Shown: positions 8,906 through 17,860, numbered from the stretch's first letter. The stretch: 48,893 nt of DNA from Actinomycetota bacterium (GCA_035759705.1 DASTUJ010000107.1:1-48893); one strand, 5' to 3'. The notes: generated from the sequence alone by a model not told the origin. Translations and numbers: made by a program.

Positions 8906-9983
8906 CACCCCGCACGACGCTGATTTGACCCCCGAAACCCCCACCGGTTCCCGCTCCGCCACCTACGCCGACGCAGGCGTCGACATCCAGGCCGGCGAAC
9001 GTGCCGTCGAGTTGTTCAAGAACCGCGTCCGGGCGACCGACCGTCCTGAGGTGGTTGGAGGCATCGGCGGCTTCGCCGGGCTGTTCTCTCTCGGCCGCTC
9101 CAAGTACTCCCAGCCGATGCTGGTGTCGGCCACCGACGGCGTCGGAACCAAGCTGATGATCGCCCAGGCGCTGGGCAAACACGACACGATCGGGATCGAC
9201 CTGGTGGCCATGTCGGCCAACGACGTCGCGGTACAGGGGGCCGAGCCGCTGTTCTTCCTGGACTACATCGTCACCGGCAAGGTGGTTCCCGAGACCATCG
9301 AGCAGATCGTGTCGGGTGTCGCCGAGGGGTGCCTGCAGGCGGGCTGCGCGCTGCTGGGCGGGGAGATTGCCGAGCACCCCGGCCACATGCGGGAGGGCGA
9401 CTACGACCTGGCAGGCTTCTGCGTCGGGGCGGTCGACGAGCGCAAGGTTCTGACCGGCGCATCCATGGTGCCGGGCGACGTGCTGATCGGCTTCAACTCG
9501 TCCGGCCTGCACTCCAACGGCTACTCGCTGGTGCGCAAGGTCATCGAGGAGAGCCTGTTCGATCTGAACGACCATCCTGCCGAGCTGGACCGTCCGCTCG
9601 GCGAGGAGCTGCTCACCCCCACGATCATCTACTGGAACGCGGTGGCCGCCCTGCAGGCGGAGGGGCTGGCCCGGGGGTTCGCCCACATCACCGGCGGCGG
9701 GCTGGCCCACAACCTGGGGCGAATCATCCCGCCCGGGTTCCAGGCGGTGGTCGAGCGGTCGGCGTGGACGATCCCGCCGATTTTCCGGGTGATCGCCTCC
9801 GAAGGGGTCTCGGTGCCCGAGATGTTCAAGACCTTCAACATGGGGATCGGGATGGTCGGAGTGGTTGACGCCGACGACGCCGGCCGGGCGCTGGAGGTCA
9901 TCAGAGAAGCCGGCTACAAGGCGCAGCAGATAGGCGTGGTTCGGGCCCGCCCGGACGGGGACCCCGAAGTTATACTGCCCTGA
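8892..9983 (+). CDS. purM: phosphoribosylformylglycinamidine cyclo-ligase (AIR synthetase)
   Basis: ATP-dependent ring closure of FGAM to AIR. Core motifs: SATYADAGVDI at the N-terminus, DGVGTKLMIAQALGKHDTIGIDLVAM, NDVAVQGAEPLFFLDY, and GLHSNGYSLVRKV. The start is uncertain. TTG 8880, GTG 8892 and TTG 8925 are all in frame, and the ATG at 8902 is in another frame and closes after eight codons. GTG 8892 is preferred because a purine-rich GTTGAGG lies just upstream and it overlaps purF by 14 nt, as expected for coupled translation. About 363 aa from this start, normal for the family. Confidence 0.94.
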   Translation: MPRNDTPHDADLTPETPTGSRSATYADAGVDIQAGERAVELFKNRVRATDRPEVVGGIGGFAGLFSLGRSKYSQPMLVSATDGVGTKLMIAQALGKHDTIGIDLVAMSANDVAVQGAEPLFFLDYIVTGKVVPETIEQIVSGVAEGCLQAGCALLGGEIAEHPGHMREGDYDLAGFCVGAVDERKVLTGASMVPGDVLIGFNSSGLHSNGYSLVRKVIEESLFDLNDHPAELDRPLGEELLTPTIIYWNAVAALQAEGLARGFAHITGGGLAHNLGRIIPPGFQAVVERSAWTIPPIFRVIASEGVSVPEMFKTFNMGIGMVGVVDADDAGRALEVIREAGYKAQQIGVVRARPDGDPEVILP

Positions 9984-10012
9984 ACCTTGCTTTACCCCGG
10001 GGAACTTCGGGG
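9962..10012 (+). terminator. inverted repeat across the purM stop
   Basis: CCCCGAAGTT (9962-9971) and AACTTCGGGG (10003-10012) are perfect complements around a 31-nt loop. A local alternative, CCCCG/CGGGG, also forms. The loop contains TATACT (9971-9976), a good -10-like hexamer. It could be a terminator, or a promoter with a structured leader for the cupredoxin operon. There is no U-tract. Confidence 0.35.
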
Positions 10013-10054
10013 AAGCGGCTCTTCGCTGCGGCCCCGATGTCGTTAGGAGGATCC

Positions 10055-10495
10055 ATGCGAAAGTCGGTCGCATTGCTTGCTGCTTTGTTCCTGCTGCTCC
10101 TTTCCGCCTGCGGCGGGGGAGACAGCGACTCGGGATCGGACACGGCGGAGCCGGAGGCTACCGCCACCGCGTCGAACATCGAGGATAGTGCCGAGGACCC
10201 CACCTGTGAGCCTCAGGGAGCCGAGGTGAACGTGGTCTCCAAGGACAACGCCTTTGACTCGGACTGCTACGCCGCCCCGGCGGACACCGAGTTCAAGCTC
10301 ACGCTGAAGAACGAGGACCCATTCGCCCACAATCTTTCGATCTACAAGACCAAGGGGGGTGACCGGTACTTCGAGGGTCCCTACGTCCAGGGAACGGAGA
10401 CCCAGACCTTCGACATCGGAGGCCAGCCGGCACAAAATGCTTACTTCGTGTGCGACATCCACCCCCAGATGGAGGGGGTGTTCATCTTTGGCTAA
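10055..10495 (+). CDS. cupredoxin-like lipoprotein (type 1 copper site)
   Basis: 146-aa exported lipoprotein: a hydrophobic signal ends in LLLLLSAC (lipobox), then an acidic Ser/Thr linker, then a plastocyanin-like domain. The copper ligands are visible as a His in DPFAHNLSIY and the cluster FVCDIHPQMEG, giving Cys, His and Met. It therefore probably carries electrons at the outer face of the membrane. ATG 10055 is preferred to ATG 10037 because TAGGAGGA stands just before it. Its stop overlaps the start of the sugar dehydrogenase gene by 8 nt, so the two are co-translated. The copper protein may be the electron acceptor for that enzyme; this is an inference from position. Confidence 0.85.
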   Translation: MRKSVALLAALFLLLLSACGGGDSDSGSDTAEPEATATASNIEDSAEDPTCEPQGAEVNVVSKDNAFDSDCYAAPADTEFKLTLKNEDPFAHNLSIYKTKGGDRYFEGPYVQGTETQTFDIGGQPAQNAYFVCDIHPQMEGVFIFG

Positions 10496-11975
10496 TTCCA
10501 ATCGTTTGCGGCTGGGAGTCCTTGCGGCGGTAACCGGCTTGCTCCTGATCACGCCCGGGGCTGTGTCGGCGCAGACCGGCGATGATGACCTGCGTGCGCC
10601 GGCCGGGCCCGAGGTGGGGTTGGAGCTTCTCGCCGATGGTTTGACCTCACCGGTGTTCCTCACCGAGTCGCCGGACGACTCCGGAAGGCTGTTCATCGTC
10701 GACCAGGCGGGACAGATCCGGATTCTGGACGAGGAGGGGTCCCTCGTCGACGAACCGTTCCTGGACCTGTCCGACAAGCTGGTTGAGCTGACGCCGGTCT
10801 ACGACGAGCGTGGCGTGCTCGGCCTGGCGTTTCATCCGGACTACGCAAACAACGGCCGGCTGTTCGTCTACTACTCGGTGCCGTTGCGCGACGGAGCGCC
10901 CGAGGGCTGGAACCACACCGCACGCTTCTCCGAGTTCAAGGTCGACTCAGACGACGAGAACCGCGTCGACCCCGAGTCGGAACGGGTTGTTATGGAGATC
11001 GACAAGCCGCAGGCCAACCACAACGGCGGCCACATTGCGTTCGGCCCCGACGGGTTCCTGTACATCCCGATGGGCGACGGGGGCCGGGCCAACGACGTCG
11101 GCCTCGGGCACTCACCGGGGGGCAACGCCCAGGACCTTACCAACGTACTCGGCGACATCCTGCGGATCGACGTCAACGGAGCGGAGCCCTACGCAGTCCC
11201 TCCCGACAACCCGTATGTGGGCCGGGCGAACGTAAAGCCGGAGATCTGGGCCAACGGCTTCCGCAACCCGTACCACATCAGCTTCGACCAGGGCGGTTCC
11301 CGCGAGCTGTTCGCCTCGGACGCCGGCCAGGACCGGTTCGAGGACGTGAGCATCGTCACCAAAGGGGGCAACTACGGGTGGAACATCAAGGAGGCCGCCC
11401 ACTGCTTCGACCCCGAAAAGCCGGCCCAGCCGCCGGCGACCTGTCCTTCGACCGGGCCGGCGGGTGAGCCGTTGATCGATCCGGTGATCGAGTACGGCAG
11501 GCTGGAGATTCTGGGCTCGACGGTGGTCGGAGGCTACGTTTACCGGGGCACCGAAATTCCCGAGCTCGACGCCGCCTACGTCTTCGGCGACTACAGCCGC
11601 GACCGGGTCAAGCCGGACGGTACGCTGTTCGTCGCCCGCCGGGCCGAGTCGGGCCTATGGCCGGTGGAGGAGGTCAAGCCCTACCTCCCAGCGGAGGACA
11701 TCGACGGGACGCTCGGTGAGTTCGTCCTGGGCTTTGGCCAGGACAACGACGGCGAGATGTATCTTCTGACCAAGGACGCCGGAGGTCCCGAAGGTGAAAC
11801 CGGATCGGTTTACCGCTTCGTACCCCGAGCCTCGGTCGAGGCGGCGCCCGATGGGGCCGGCAGCGACGAAGATTCGCCGGGCGGTGGGATCAGCCCGTGG
11901 ATCTGGGCGATCGGCGTTCTGGTTCTGATCGGCCTGGCGATAGTGATCGGCAGCATGAGGTCTTCGGACAGCTAG
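10488..11975 (+). CDS. PQQ-dependent sugar dehydrogenase-like beta-propeller with C-terminal membrane anchor
   Basis: 495-aa exported enzyme of the soluble glucose dehydrogenase / aldose sugar dehydrogenase type. N-terminal signal peptide (VLAAVTGLLLITPGAVSA), then a six-bladed propeller with conserved DERGVLGLAFHPDY, NHNGGHIAFGPDGFLYIPMG, GNAQDLTNVLGDILRIDV and FRNPYHISFD. A C-terminal transmembrane helix (about 466-487, IWAIGVLVLIGLAIVIGS) is unusual, because many relatives are free secreted proteins. The start is TTG 10488, inside the cupredoxin stop, with GGAGGGGG about 9 nt upstream; longer frames lack a signal peptide. It probably oxidises aldose sugars outside the membrane. The true substrate cannot be told. 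Confidence 0.82.
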   Translation: MANSNRLRLGVLAAVTGLLLITPGAVSAQTGDDDLRAPAGPEVGLELLADGLTSPVFLTESPDDSGRLFIVDQAGQIRILDEEGSLVDEPFLDLSDKLVELTPVYDERGVLGLAFHPDYANNGRLFVYYSVPLRDGAPEGWNHTARFSEFKVDSDDENRVDPESERVVMEIDKPQANHNGGHIAFGPDGFLYIPMGDGGRANDVGLGHSPGGNAQDLTNVLGDILRIDVNGAEPYAVPPDNPYVGRANVKPEIWANGFRNPYHISFDQGGSRELFASDAGQDRFEDVSIVTKGGNYGWNIKEAAHCFDPEKPAQPPATCPSTGPAGEPLIDPVIEYGRLEILGSTVVGGYVYRGTEIPELDAAYVFGDYSRDRVKPDGTLFVARRAESGLWPVEEVKPYLPAEDIDGTLGEFVLGFGQDNDGEMYLLTKDAGGPEGETGSVYRFVPRASVEAAPDGAGSDEDSPGGGISPWIWAIGVLVLIGLAIVIGSMRSSDS

Positions 11976-11986
11976 GAAGCCATCGA

Positions 11987-12030
11987 GCCCGGGCCGCCCC
12001 ACCTCACTAAAGGGGAGGGGCGGCCCGGGC
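11987..12030 (+). terminator. strong GC-rich hairpin terminator
   Basis: A perfect 14-bp inverted repeat, arms GCCCGGGCCGCCCC (11987-12000) and its complement at 12017-12030, with a 16-nt loop. It directly follows the sugar dehydrogenase stop. There is no clear U-run, as is common for high-GC Actinobacteria. Confidence 0.7.
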
Positions 12031-12086
12031 CATCCTGTCCCTGTTCCTGCTACGGTGGAGGGATCACCTACCGGAAGGCAATGGAC

Positions 12087-12272
12087 ATGGCGGCCAAGTT
12101 CAGCATCCGTACCAGCAAGAACGACCAGTTCCACTTCGTGTTGGTTGCAGGTAACGGCGAAGCGGTCGCCAACAGCGAGATGTACGCCTCGAAGTCCGGA
12201 GCGGTCAAAGGCGCCGAGGCCTGCCAGCGGGCCGCCGCAGCGGCAACAATCGTCGACGACACCGGAGCGTAA
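12087..12272 (+). CDS. DUF1508 (YegP-like) small protein
   Basis: 61-aa single DUF1508 domain with the typical pattern FSIRTSKNDQFHFVLVAGNG, then SEMYASKSGAVKGAEACQR. The fold is a small alpha/beta unit; its function is unknown, and many relatives carry two copies. ATG 12087 is preferred over ATG 12081 because GGAAGG ends 8 nt before the former but only 2 nt before the latter. The stop TAA (12270-12272) directly abuts the stop of the convergent HerA-like gene with no base between. Confidence 0.82.
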   Translation: MAAKFSIRTSKNDQFHFVLVAGNGEAVANSEMYASKSGAVKGAEACQRAAAAATIVDDTGA

Positions 12273-14738
12273 CTACCAGCCGGGAGAGAGCTCTCCCGAC
12301 GGCGACACGAAATGCGGCGCCCACGCCAAGGCCAGCAGTTGGACCGAGATATCCGTCTTCTTCGGTTTGACCGTAACCTTCTCCAGCGTCTCGGTCATCG
12401 GATCGGCTGCTGCCGACAGGGCGTTGGCGTCCTCCTGAAACTGCACCTCCAGGGCGTCCAGCTGGGACCTTAGGGCCCCTACCGTCTCCTCGGCACGCTT
12501 CACGTCCCCCGACTGCTGAACCGCCCGGCCGACGCCCCGGGCGGCCGTAGTGGCGCGACCCAGCGACCCCAGGCCCTTCTTCCGGCCCAAGAACGCTCCC
12601 AGCACCGTTCCGCCGATGGAGATGGCGGTCTGCAGCTTGGCCTGCTTGGCCTGCTCGGCCTCACGTTCGGTGGCGGCCATCGCCTTGCGCAGCCGCTCCT
12701 GGAGCGTGGCGGTCTTGGCGGCGTACTTCTTGCGCAGCTCCTCGGCGCCGGCGTCCCGCTTCTCCCGGCCGGCCTGCTGGAGCCGGATGCGGAAGTCGGC
12801 CTCCGACTCGTCCGGGGTCGAGAACGCTTTGTAGGTAGGACTCGAGAACAGCTCGATCGACTGGCTGCCGTAAACCCACTTCGCCAGGTCCCGCTCCCAA
12901 CCGGCATAAGAGGTCTTCTTTCCGGCGGCGGCGGGAAGCTCGCCGTAACCCGAGCTCGGCTCGGGCTCGGACTCCAGGTCGGAGGGACCGAACTCACAGG
13001 GGACCGACTCGTCCCAGTCGGCCGGCACCGGCCGCTCGATCAGGGGCGTAAGCAGGTTCAGGCTGGTTGAGGTGTCGACCCCGGTCTTCGCGTCGGCAAA
13101 CCGGACTTCGACCGCCCCGAACAACATCGGCTGGTAAGCCACCTCGCCCTGTCCCCTCACCGGCAGGAAGTACTGCGGGATGTCCGGGGGCAGGACCGGC
13201 CGGGAAGCCGGGAGTGGTCCGTCGGTTGTCGCAACCGGGGCGGCTGCCGGAACCGCAGGTGCGGGAGCCGCCGGCGGTTCGGAAGCATCCCTGTGAGCCG
13301 GCAGCCCGGCCTTCACCGGGTCCATCAGGGTCCGGATCTGGGACTGGGTGATCGGCCCCGCCAGGTAGGACAGGGTCCACCGGGTCTGGAAGATCACCGG
13401 CTCGTCCTCGTGGACGTTGTTCATCAGGAAGACCCGCTTGCCGAGGCCGGCCAGCGTCTCCTCCATCGCACCCCGGTCGAAGCCCGCCGCGCTGCCCGCT
13501 GAGGCGCCTTCAAGTCCTTCGAGCACCCGTTCTTTGTCCCGGGCGGTCTGCAGCCGGCCGATAAGCCAGGTCCCGGCGTTCGAAAGTCCCTTGTAGTCCA
13601 GGTCGACCGGGTTCTGGGTCGCCAGCACCACTCCGACCCCGAACGCCCGAGCCTGCTTCAGCAGGGTGAGCAGCGGGGCCTTGGACGGCGGGTTGGCGAC
13701 GGGCGGGAAGTACCCGGCGATCTCATCCATGTAGATCAGGGCTCGAAGGCTGGTCGTGCCTGCCTGTGAGCGGGTCCAGGCAAGCATCTCGGAGAGCACA
13801 AGCGAGACGAAGAACATGCGCTCGGTGTCGTTCAGGTGGGCGATGGAGAGGATCGAAAGCCGGGGCCTGCCCTCCGGGGTTCGGAGCATCGCGCCGATGT
13901 CCAGCGGCTCGCCCTCCATCCACGCCTCGAATCCGGGAGAGGCAAGCAGCGCGTTGAGTCCGAGGGCCAGCTCGAACCGGTCCTTGGAGGGGAAGAAGCT
14001 TTCGACCTCCATCACCCCGACCCGGGTGACGGGCGGGTTCTGGATCAGCTGGATGAGGTCGCCCAGCTCCAGGTTGCGGCCCTCCCGCCACGCGCCGCCG
14101 ACGATCGTCGACAGCAGGATGTGCTCCCGGCTGCGGATGGGGTCGGCCTCGATCCCGGCCAGCGACAGCAGGGCGCTCACCGTGCCGGAGACCCGGTCGC
14201 CGAGCGCTTCGGGGTCGGCCATTATCGCCGGCGAAGGAGCGGTGAAGGACTTGAGGACCGACACCGGGATGCCGGCCCGGCTGCCCGGCGTGTAGATCGC
14301 CACCTCGGCGGCGTCCTTCAGCCGGCGGATGCGTTCGCCGTCCTGCCCCCAGTCCGCCAGGCCGTTCCGCCAGAGATCGGCCTGCTTGGCGGCAAGCTCG
14401 GGCACCGAGATGCCTTCCGAGGCGGCCTGGTCGGCGTTGACCCACGGTTCCAGGTCGGCGGGCGCCAGGTCGGGGAAGGTCAGCATGAGGTTGGCGAGGT
14501 CGCCCTTGGGGTCGATGAGGATCGCCGGGATGCCGTCGATCGCCGCTTCCTCGATCAGGCCCAGGCACAGACCGGTCTTGCCGCTGCCGGTCATGCCCAC
14601 GCAGACCGCGTGGGTGGTCAGGTCCTTCGAGTCGTAGAGGAGCAGGTCGGGTTGGCGCTCGCCGGCGGCCAGGTCGAACTTACGGCCGAGGTAGAACGAC
14701 CCGAGCTTTTCGTAGTCGGTATCCATGGGTTCGGCCAT
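12273..14738 (-). CDS. HerA/FtsK-like AAA+ ATPase (DUF87-type)
   Basis: 821-aa predicted P-loop ATPase of the HerA/VirB4-like kind. Walker A is GMTGSGKT (residues 48-55), and the Asp-rich DPKGDLANLM follows at 76-85. Walker B is LRALIYMDE (331-339). The HerA-type sensor/arginine-finger block VLATQNPVDLDYKGLSN is at 371-387, with GRLQTARDKERV after it. An Ala/Pro-rich linker (about 490-530) leads to a C-terminal part with a long charged helix (about 650-720) and a last coiled coil. The gene lies 1 nt downstream of a membrane protein gene on the same strand, so the two probably work together. The substrate (DNA, protein or a conjugation-like channel) is unknown. Confidence 0.85.
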   Translation of the reverse strand: MAEPMDTDYEKLGSFYLGRKFDLAAGERQPDLLLYDSKDLTTHAVCVGMTGSGKTGLCLGLIEEAAIDGIPAILIDPKGDLANLMLTFPDLAPADLEPWVNADQAASEGISVPELAAKQADLWRNGLADWGQDGERIRRLKDAAEVAIYTPGSRAGIPVSVLKSFTAPSPAIMADPEALGDRVSGTVSALLSLAGIEADPIRSREHILLSTIVGGAWREGRNLELGDLIQLIQNPPVTRVGVMEVESFFPSKDRFELALGLNALLASPGFEAWMEGEPLDIGAMLRTPEGRPRLSILSIAHLNDTERMFFVSLVLSEMLAWTRSQAGTTSLRALIYMDEIAGYFPPVANPPSKAPLLTLLKQARAFGVGVVLATQNPVDLDYKGLSNAGTWLIGRLQTARDKERVLEGLEGASAGSAAGFDRGAMEETLAGLGKRVFLMNNVHEDEPVIFQTRWTLSYLAGPITQSQIRTLMDPVKAGLPAHRDASEPPAAPAPAVPAAAPVATTDGPLPASRPVLPPDIPQYFLPVRGQGEVAYQPMLFGAVEVRFADAKTGVDTSTSLNLLTPLIERPVPADWDESVPCEFGPSDLESEPEPSSGYGELPAAAGKKTSYAGWERDLAKWVYGSQSIELFSSPTYKAFSTPDESEADFRIRLQQAGREKRDAGAEELRKKYAAKTATLQERLRKAMAATEREAEQAKQAKLQTAISIGGTVLGAFLGRKKGLGSLGRATTAARGVGRAVQQSGDVKRAEETVGALRSQLDALEVQFQEDANALSAAADPMTETLEKVTVKPKKTDISVQLLALAWAPHFVSPSGELSPGW

Positions 14739-14739
14739 G

Positions 14740-15336
14740 TTATCGGTATCGCAGCCCCATCTCTTTCAGCTCCAGCCGGGCGAGCGGGGCGTAGTCGCCG
14801 GTGTGGAAGGCGCGGATCGCCTGCCGGGCGTCCTTGGTGCGAAGTTCGGTCAACGGCCGGTTGGAGATCGCCCGCAGCGCGAACAGGTAGAGGTTCTCCG
14901 GGTCCTCCCGGAGTCGTGCGGCCGCGGACGCGTCCCGGATCCAGCCGGCTCGCCTCCACAGCCACACCGTCAGCGCCAGCAGAATCGGCAGCAGCGCCAC
15001 AATGACCCCCACCCAACTCGACAGGGTGTCGACCGTGGCCACCTGGCTGTTGCCCGAGTCCTGCAGCGACTGCCCGACGCCCACCAGCCCGTCGAAGCGT
15101 TCCTTCAGGAAGCTGCCCAGGACCGGGACCCTCACGACTGTACCCTGCACCGAGGAGGCGGTTCCCTCCAGGTCCTTTCCGGCGTCTATCAGCATCCGCC
15201 CGGCGGCGGACAGCTTCTCCACCAGGTCGTTCATGTACATTCCGACCCGGATCCAGGCCCAGCACCAGGCGACCAGGAAGAGGTCGAAGAATGCCTGCCG
15301 GGACCTCTGGGTAGGGAGTTCGGCGTAGAGCTTCAT
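14740..15336 (-). CDS. membrane protein paired with the HerA-like ATPase
   Basis: 198-aa protein not matching a family I recognise. A hydrophobic stretch near the N-terminus (AFFDLFLVAWCWAWIRVGMY, about 15-34) is followed by a helical region with Gly/Ser-rich heptads (about 40-100). A clear transmembrane helix follows (WVGVIVALLPILLALTVWLW), with a C-terminal cytoplasmic tail. ATG 15336 is chosen for the GGAGGA 5 nt upstream; TTG 15348 is the upstream alternative. It sits 1 nt from the HerA-like start, suggesting it anchors the ATPase at the membrane. It is divergent from the RRM gene. Confidence 0.7.
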   Translation of the reverse strand: MKLYAELPTQRSRQAFFDLFLVAWCWAWIRVGMYMNDLVEKLSAAGRMLIDAGKDLEGTASSVQGTVVRVPVLGSFLKERFDGLVGVGQSLQDSGNSQVATVDTLSSWVGVIVALLPILLALTVWLWRRAGWIRDASAAARLREDPENLYLFALRAISNRPLTELRTKDARQAIRAFHTGDYAPLARLELKEMGLRYR

Positions 15337-15415
15337 GGTGTCCTCCAAAGCTTCCGGCGGCGGGGATTCGTCCGGGTTCTAGAATCGCACCATCGAAACC
15401 TTTCAGGAGAAACGA

Positions 15416-15664
15416 ATGATCGTTCGCTTACACATCGCCAACGTGGCGCCCGACGTCACCGAGGACGACCTCCGCGAGGAGTTCGGCATGGTGGCGGAGG
15501 TGATCGACCTGAGGCTGGTGATGGACGACCTCACCGACCGGCCGACCGGCACCGCATGGGTCCAGATGGCCAGCCAGCACGACGCCGACGAGGCGGTCAG
15601 GGCTCTCGACGGCGCCAAAGTCGGGGGCCGGACCCTCCGGGTGTACGAAGCGGACGACGACTAG
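15416..15664 (+). CDS. small RRM-type RNA-binding protein
   Basis: 82-aa single RNA recognition motif. RNP-2 is visible as LHIANVAP (residues 5-12) and RNP-1 as the GTAWVQMAS region (about 45-53), with AVRALDGAKVGGRTLRVYEA closing the fold. The aromatic positions of a classic RNP-1 are partly replaced, since W48 is the only large aromatic. Bacterial RRM proteins of this size are known in cyanobacteria and scattered phyla as RNA-binding, often cold-linked proteins; the role here is unknown. The ATG has CAGGAGA upstream. TAGAAT (15380-15385) is a possible -10. Its stop lies 1 nt from the convergent metalloprotease-like gene. Confidence 0.85.
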   Translation: MIVRLHIANVAPDVTEDDLREEFGMVAEVIDLRLVMDDLTDRPTGTAWVQMASQHDADEAVRALDGAKVGGRTLRVYEADDD

Positions 15665-15665
15665 A

Positions 15666-17852
15666 TCAGTTAGAAGCGGGGCTTCCGGTCCACGATTCGG
15701 CGTACTGGACCGGCGTGCCGTCGTTCCTGACCAGCTTCTTGCCGTCGTTCAGGGTGAGCTCGTAGGTACCCGACCCTTGGGCGTCGCCCTCGGCGTTGAC
15801 TGTGCCCTCGAAGGTGCCTTCGAACGTGAGCCGGTTCGGGGGGAAGCCCGGCTGCACCGAGGTCTCCACGCCGTTGACCAGCCTCCCGGTGATCCGGCCT
15901 GAGGCATCGACGGTTGCGTCCACGTCGAACCGCAACTCCCCGCCGTTGTCGTAGGGCAGCCGGCAGCTGCCGGTGACCTTTCCCGCCTGGTAGTCGATCC
16001 GCAGGCGCAGATGGTTGTCGTACGCGCCGTTTTGGACCCGCCCGCAACCCACCCTGCCGCCGCGGTAGTCCACCACCACCTCGATGTTGGGCCGAGCGCT
16101 CGGCGTCTGGTCGTCGCTGCCCCTTACCGTCAACGAAAACGGGATCGGGGCGGGAGGGGCGCCGGCCGCGGCGGTCGAGGGCCCGGCCAGCCCGAACACC
16201 AGCGCGACGATCTTCACCTTGCCCAGGTTCGGGGAAAACCGCCTCAGCCTTCCCACCTCAACCGTGGCCGTGTCCTCTCCTCCACCGAGAAGGCCGATGG
16301 CGACGGCGTGTTTGCGAAAGCACGAGATGACCTCTTTGGTTCGGGCGGTCTTTTCTTCGGGGCCAATCGACTGGTTGCAGTACGTGAGGTTGTCGGAGTC
16401 GTCGCCCTTGACGGCGAACAACAGGGTCCGCACGGCCTCCGCTTTGCCCGACGACACCCCGAAGGTCAGTGTGTCCCCGTCGCTCGCCCGGTCCATCTGC
16501 CCCATCTGCAACCTGACCAGTTTGTGGCCCAGCACCGGGACCGTGCCGTCGACCTTCGAGGGAAGCGAACCCCAGGAGACCGTGGCGTCGTTCCGGGCCA
16601 CGTATCCGAGTGCCGCGTTGGTCCGGTGGTTGACCCCGCTTCGAATGAACCCGGGAAAGTGCAGGTCGGTTATCGCCCGGAGGTAGATCACGTTGAACTT
16701 GTTCAGGTCGACGCCGCCGGAAGGGTCGGCCGCCAGAGTCTTCAGCAGCGACTGCGAGGAGCTGACCCCCGGCGCAGCCTCCTTTAACCACCGGAGCATG
16801 GTCGTAGGGTCGTCGCCGGTCTGAAAGACGGCCTCGTCGGCAAAGAAGCTAGCTTCGTACGCCTTCTCGTAGTTGGCGTCGGTCACCGACGGCCAGTCGA
16901 AGTAGCCCACGTCGAGCAGGCCGGCTCCGAACGACGAGTAGGCGTTGGGGTCCGGGTACTGCCTCTGCGTGAAGGTCGCGAAGCTCTCGGTCTGCCAGTA
17001 GTAGCCGGGCCGCTGGAACAGCTCCGACTTGCCCAGAGCCCTCAGCAGGTACATGTGAGCCACGTGGAATACCTCGTGGGCGATGCGCGGGCGGTCCATC
17101 GGCTGGTACTCGCCGGACTTCCACTGGGCGGGTTCGAAGTAGATCATGACCTGCGGGATACATTCCGCCCGGTCCTGCACCGGGGCGTTGCTGCACGGGT
17201 TGGCGGCGCCGTGCCGGAACGAAGCAACGTGGGTCATCGCAGCGAACGGCCTGCGGTCGGTGGTGATCAGGACCCCGAAGCGCCGGGCCCTCGCCGCGTC
17301 GACGAAGTTGAACGCCGGGTCCGGGTAGAACGCGGCGAAGTGGGCGGCCCCGCCCGCAACGCCCTGGCCTACGAAGGTGACGAAGTCCGGCGGCACGTCG
17401 CCGTCGACCCGGACGTCGGCGATCTCCGCCAGAGGCGGCGGGGCCGCGGCGGGCTGCGCCCGGAGAACGATCTCTTCCAGCGACGGAGGCGGGGCGAGGT
17501 AGTGGGGCTCGGCCGGGGGGCCCGGGGCGGAGAACAGCGTTGCGAGTGCTGCATCGTCCATAAGAAACGGTTCATCGAGCCCGGCGGTCAGCTGCTCCGA
17601 CAGCCGGTCCTGGTCCTGGGAACCGTCGACGGTGGACCCACGGTCGTCCAGACGGGGGATGATCACAGCAGCCGCAACGGCAACCACCGCTGCCACCGCC
17701 AGCGGGAGCTTCCCGCGCCTCCGCCGCCCGGCGATGTCGGGATCCCTGGGCGCCTCCTGCCGGGAGGCGGGATCGTCCAGAGATTTCCCGCACCAGGGAC
17801 AGAACTTCCCCGGGTCTTCCAGCGGCTTCCCGCACCAGGGACAAAACGCCAT
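15666..17852 (-). CDS. zinc-ribbon, single-pass membrane protein with extracellular HExxH domain
   Basis: 728-aa protein of unrecognised family. At the N-terminus is a zinc ribbon with C4, C7, C18 and C21 (two CPWCGK motifs). A basic patch and one transmembrane helix follow (about 49-65). The rest is predicted outside the cell. It carries HEVFH (259-263) in RIAHEVFHVAHMYLL and a Glu at 289 in QTESFATF. This is the layout of a gluzincin metallopeptidase (HExxH plus downstream Glu), but activity is not proven. The C-terminal region (about 570-728) looks like beta-strand repeats. Last gene of the five-gene minus-strand operon, 8 nt after the preceding stop. Confidence 0.75.
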   Translation of the reverse strand: MAFCPWCGKPLEDPGKFCPWCGKSLDDPASRQEAPRDPDIAGRRRRGKLPLAVAAVVAVAAAVIIPRLDDRGSTVDGSQDQDRLSEQLTAGLDEPFLMDDAALATLFSAPGPPAEPHYLAPPPSLEEIVLRAQPAAAPPPLAEIADVRVDGDVPPDFVTFVGQGVAGGAAHFAAFYPDPAFNFVDAARARRFGVLITTDRRPFAAMTHVASFRHGAANPCSNAPVQDRAECIPQVMIYFEPAQWKSGEYQPMDRPRIAHEVFHVAHMYLLRALGKSELFQRPGYYWQTESFATFTQRQYPDPNAYSSFGAGLLDVGYFDWPSVTDANYEKAYEASFFADEAVFQTGDDPTTMLRWLKEAAPGVSSSQSLLKTLAADPSGGVDLNKFNVIYLRAITDLHFPGFIRSGVNHRTNAALGYVARNDATVSWGSLPSKVDGTVPVLGHKLVRLQMGQMDRASDGDTLTFGVSSGKAEAVRTLLFAVKGDDSDNLTYCNQSIGPEEKTARTKEVISCFRKHAVAIGLLGGGEDTATVEVGRLRRFSPNLGKVKIVALVFGLAGPSTAAAGAPPAPIPFSLTVRGSDDQTPSARPNIEVVVDYRGGRVGCGRVQNGAYDNHLRLRIDYQAGKVTGSCRLPYDNGGELRFDVDATVDASGRITGRLVNGVETSVQPGFPPNRLTFEGTFEGTVNAEGDAQGSGTYELTLNDGKKLVRNDGTPVQYAESWTGSPASN

Positions 17853-17860
17853 CCGTGCGC

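Noticed and set aside
14740-15765. 346-aa plus-strand ORF over 14725-15765
   Set aside because: It runs antisense to the membrane protein gene and through the RRM gene in another frame; composition is shadow-like.
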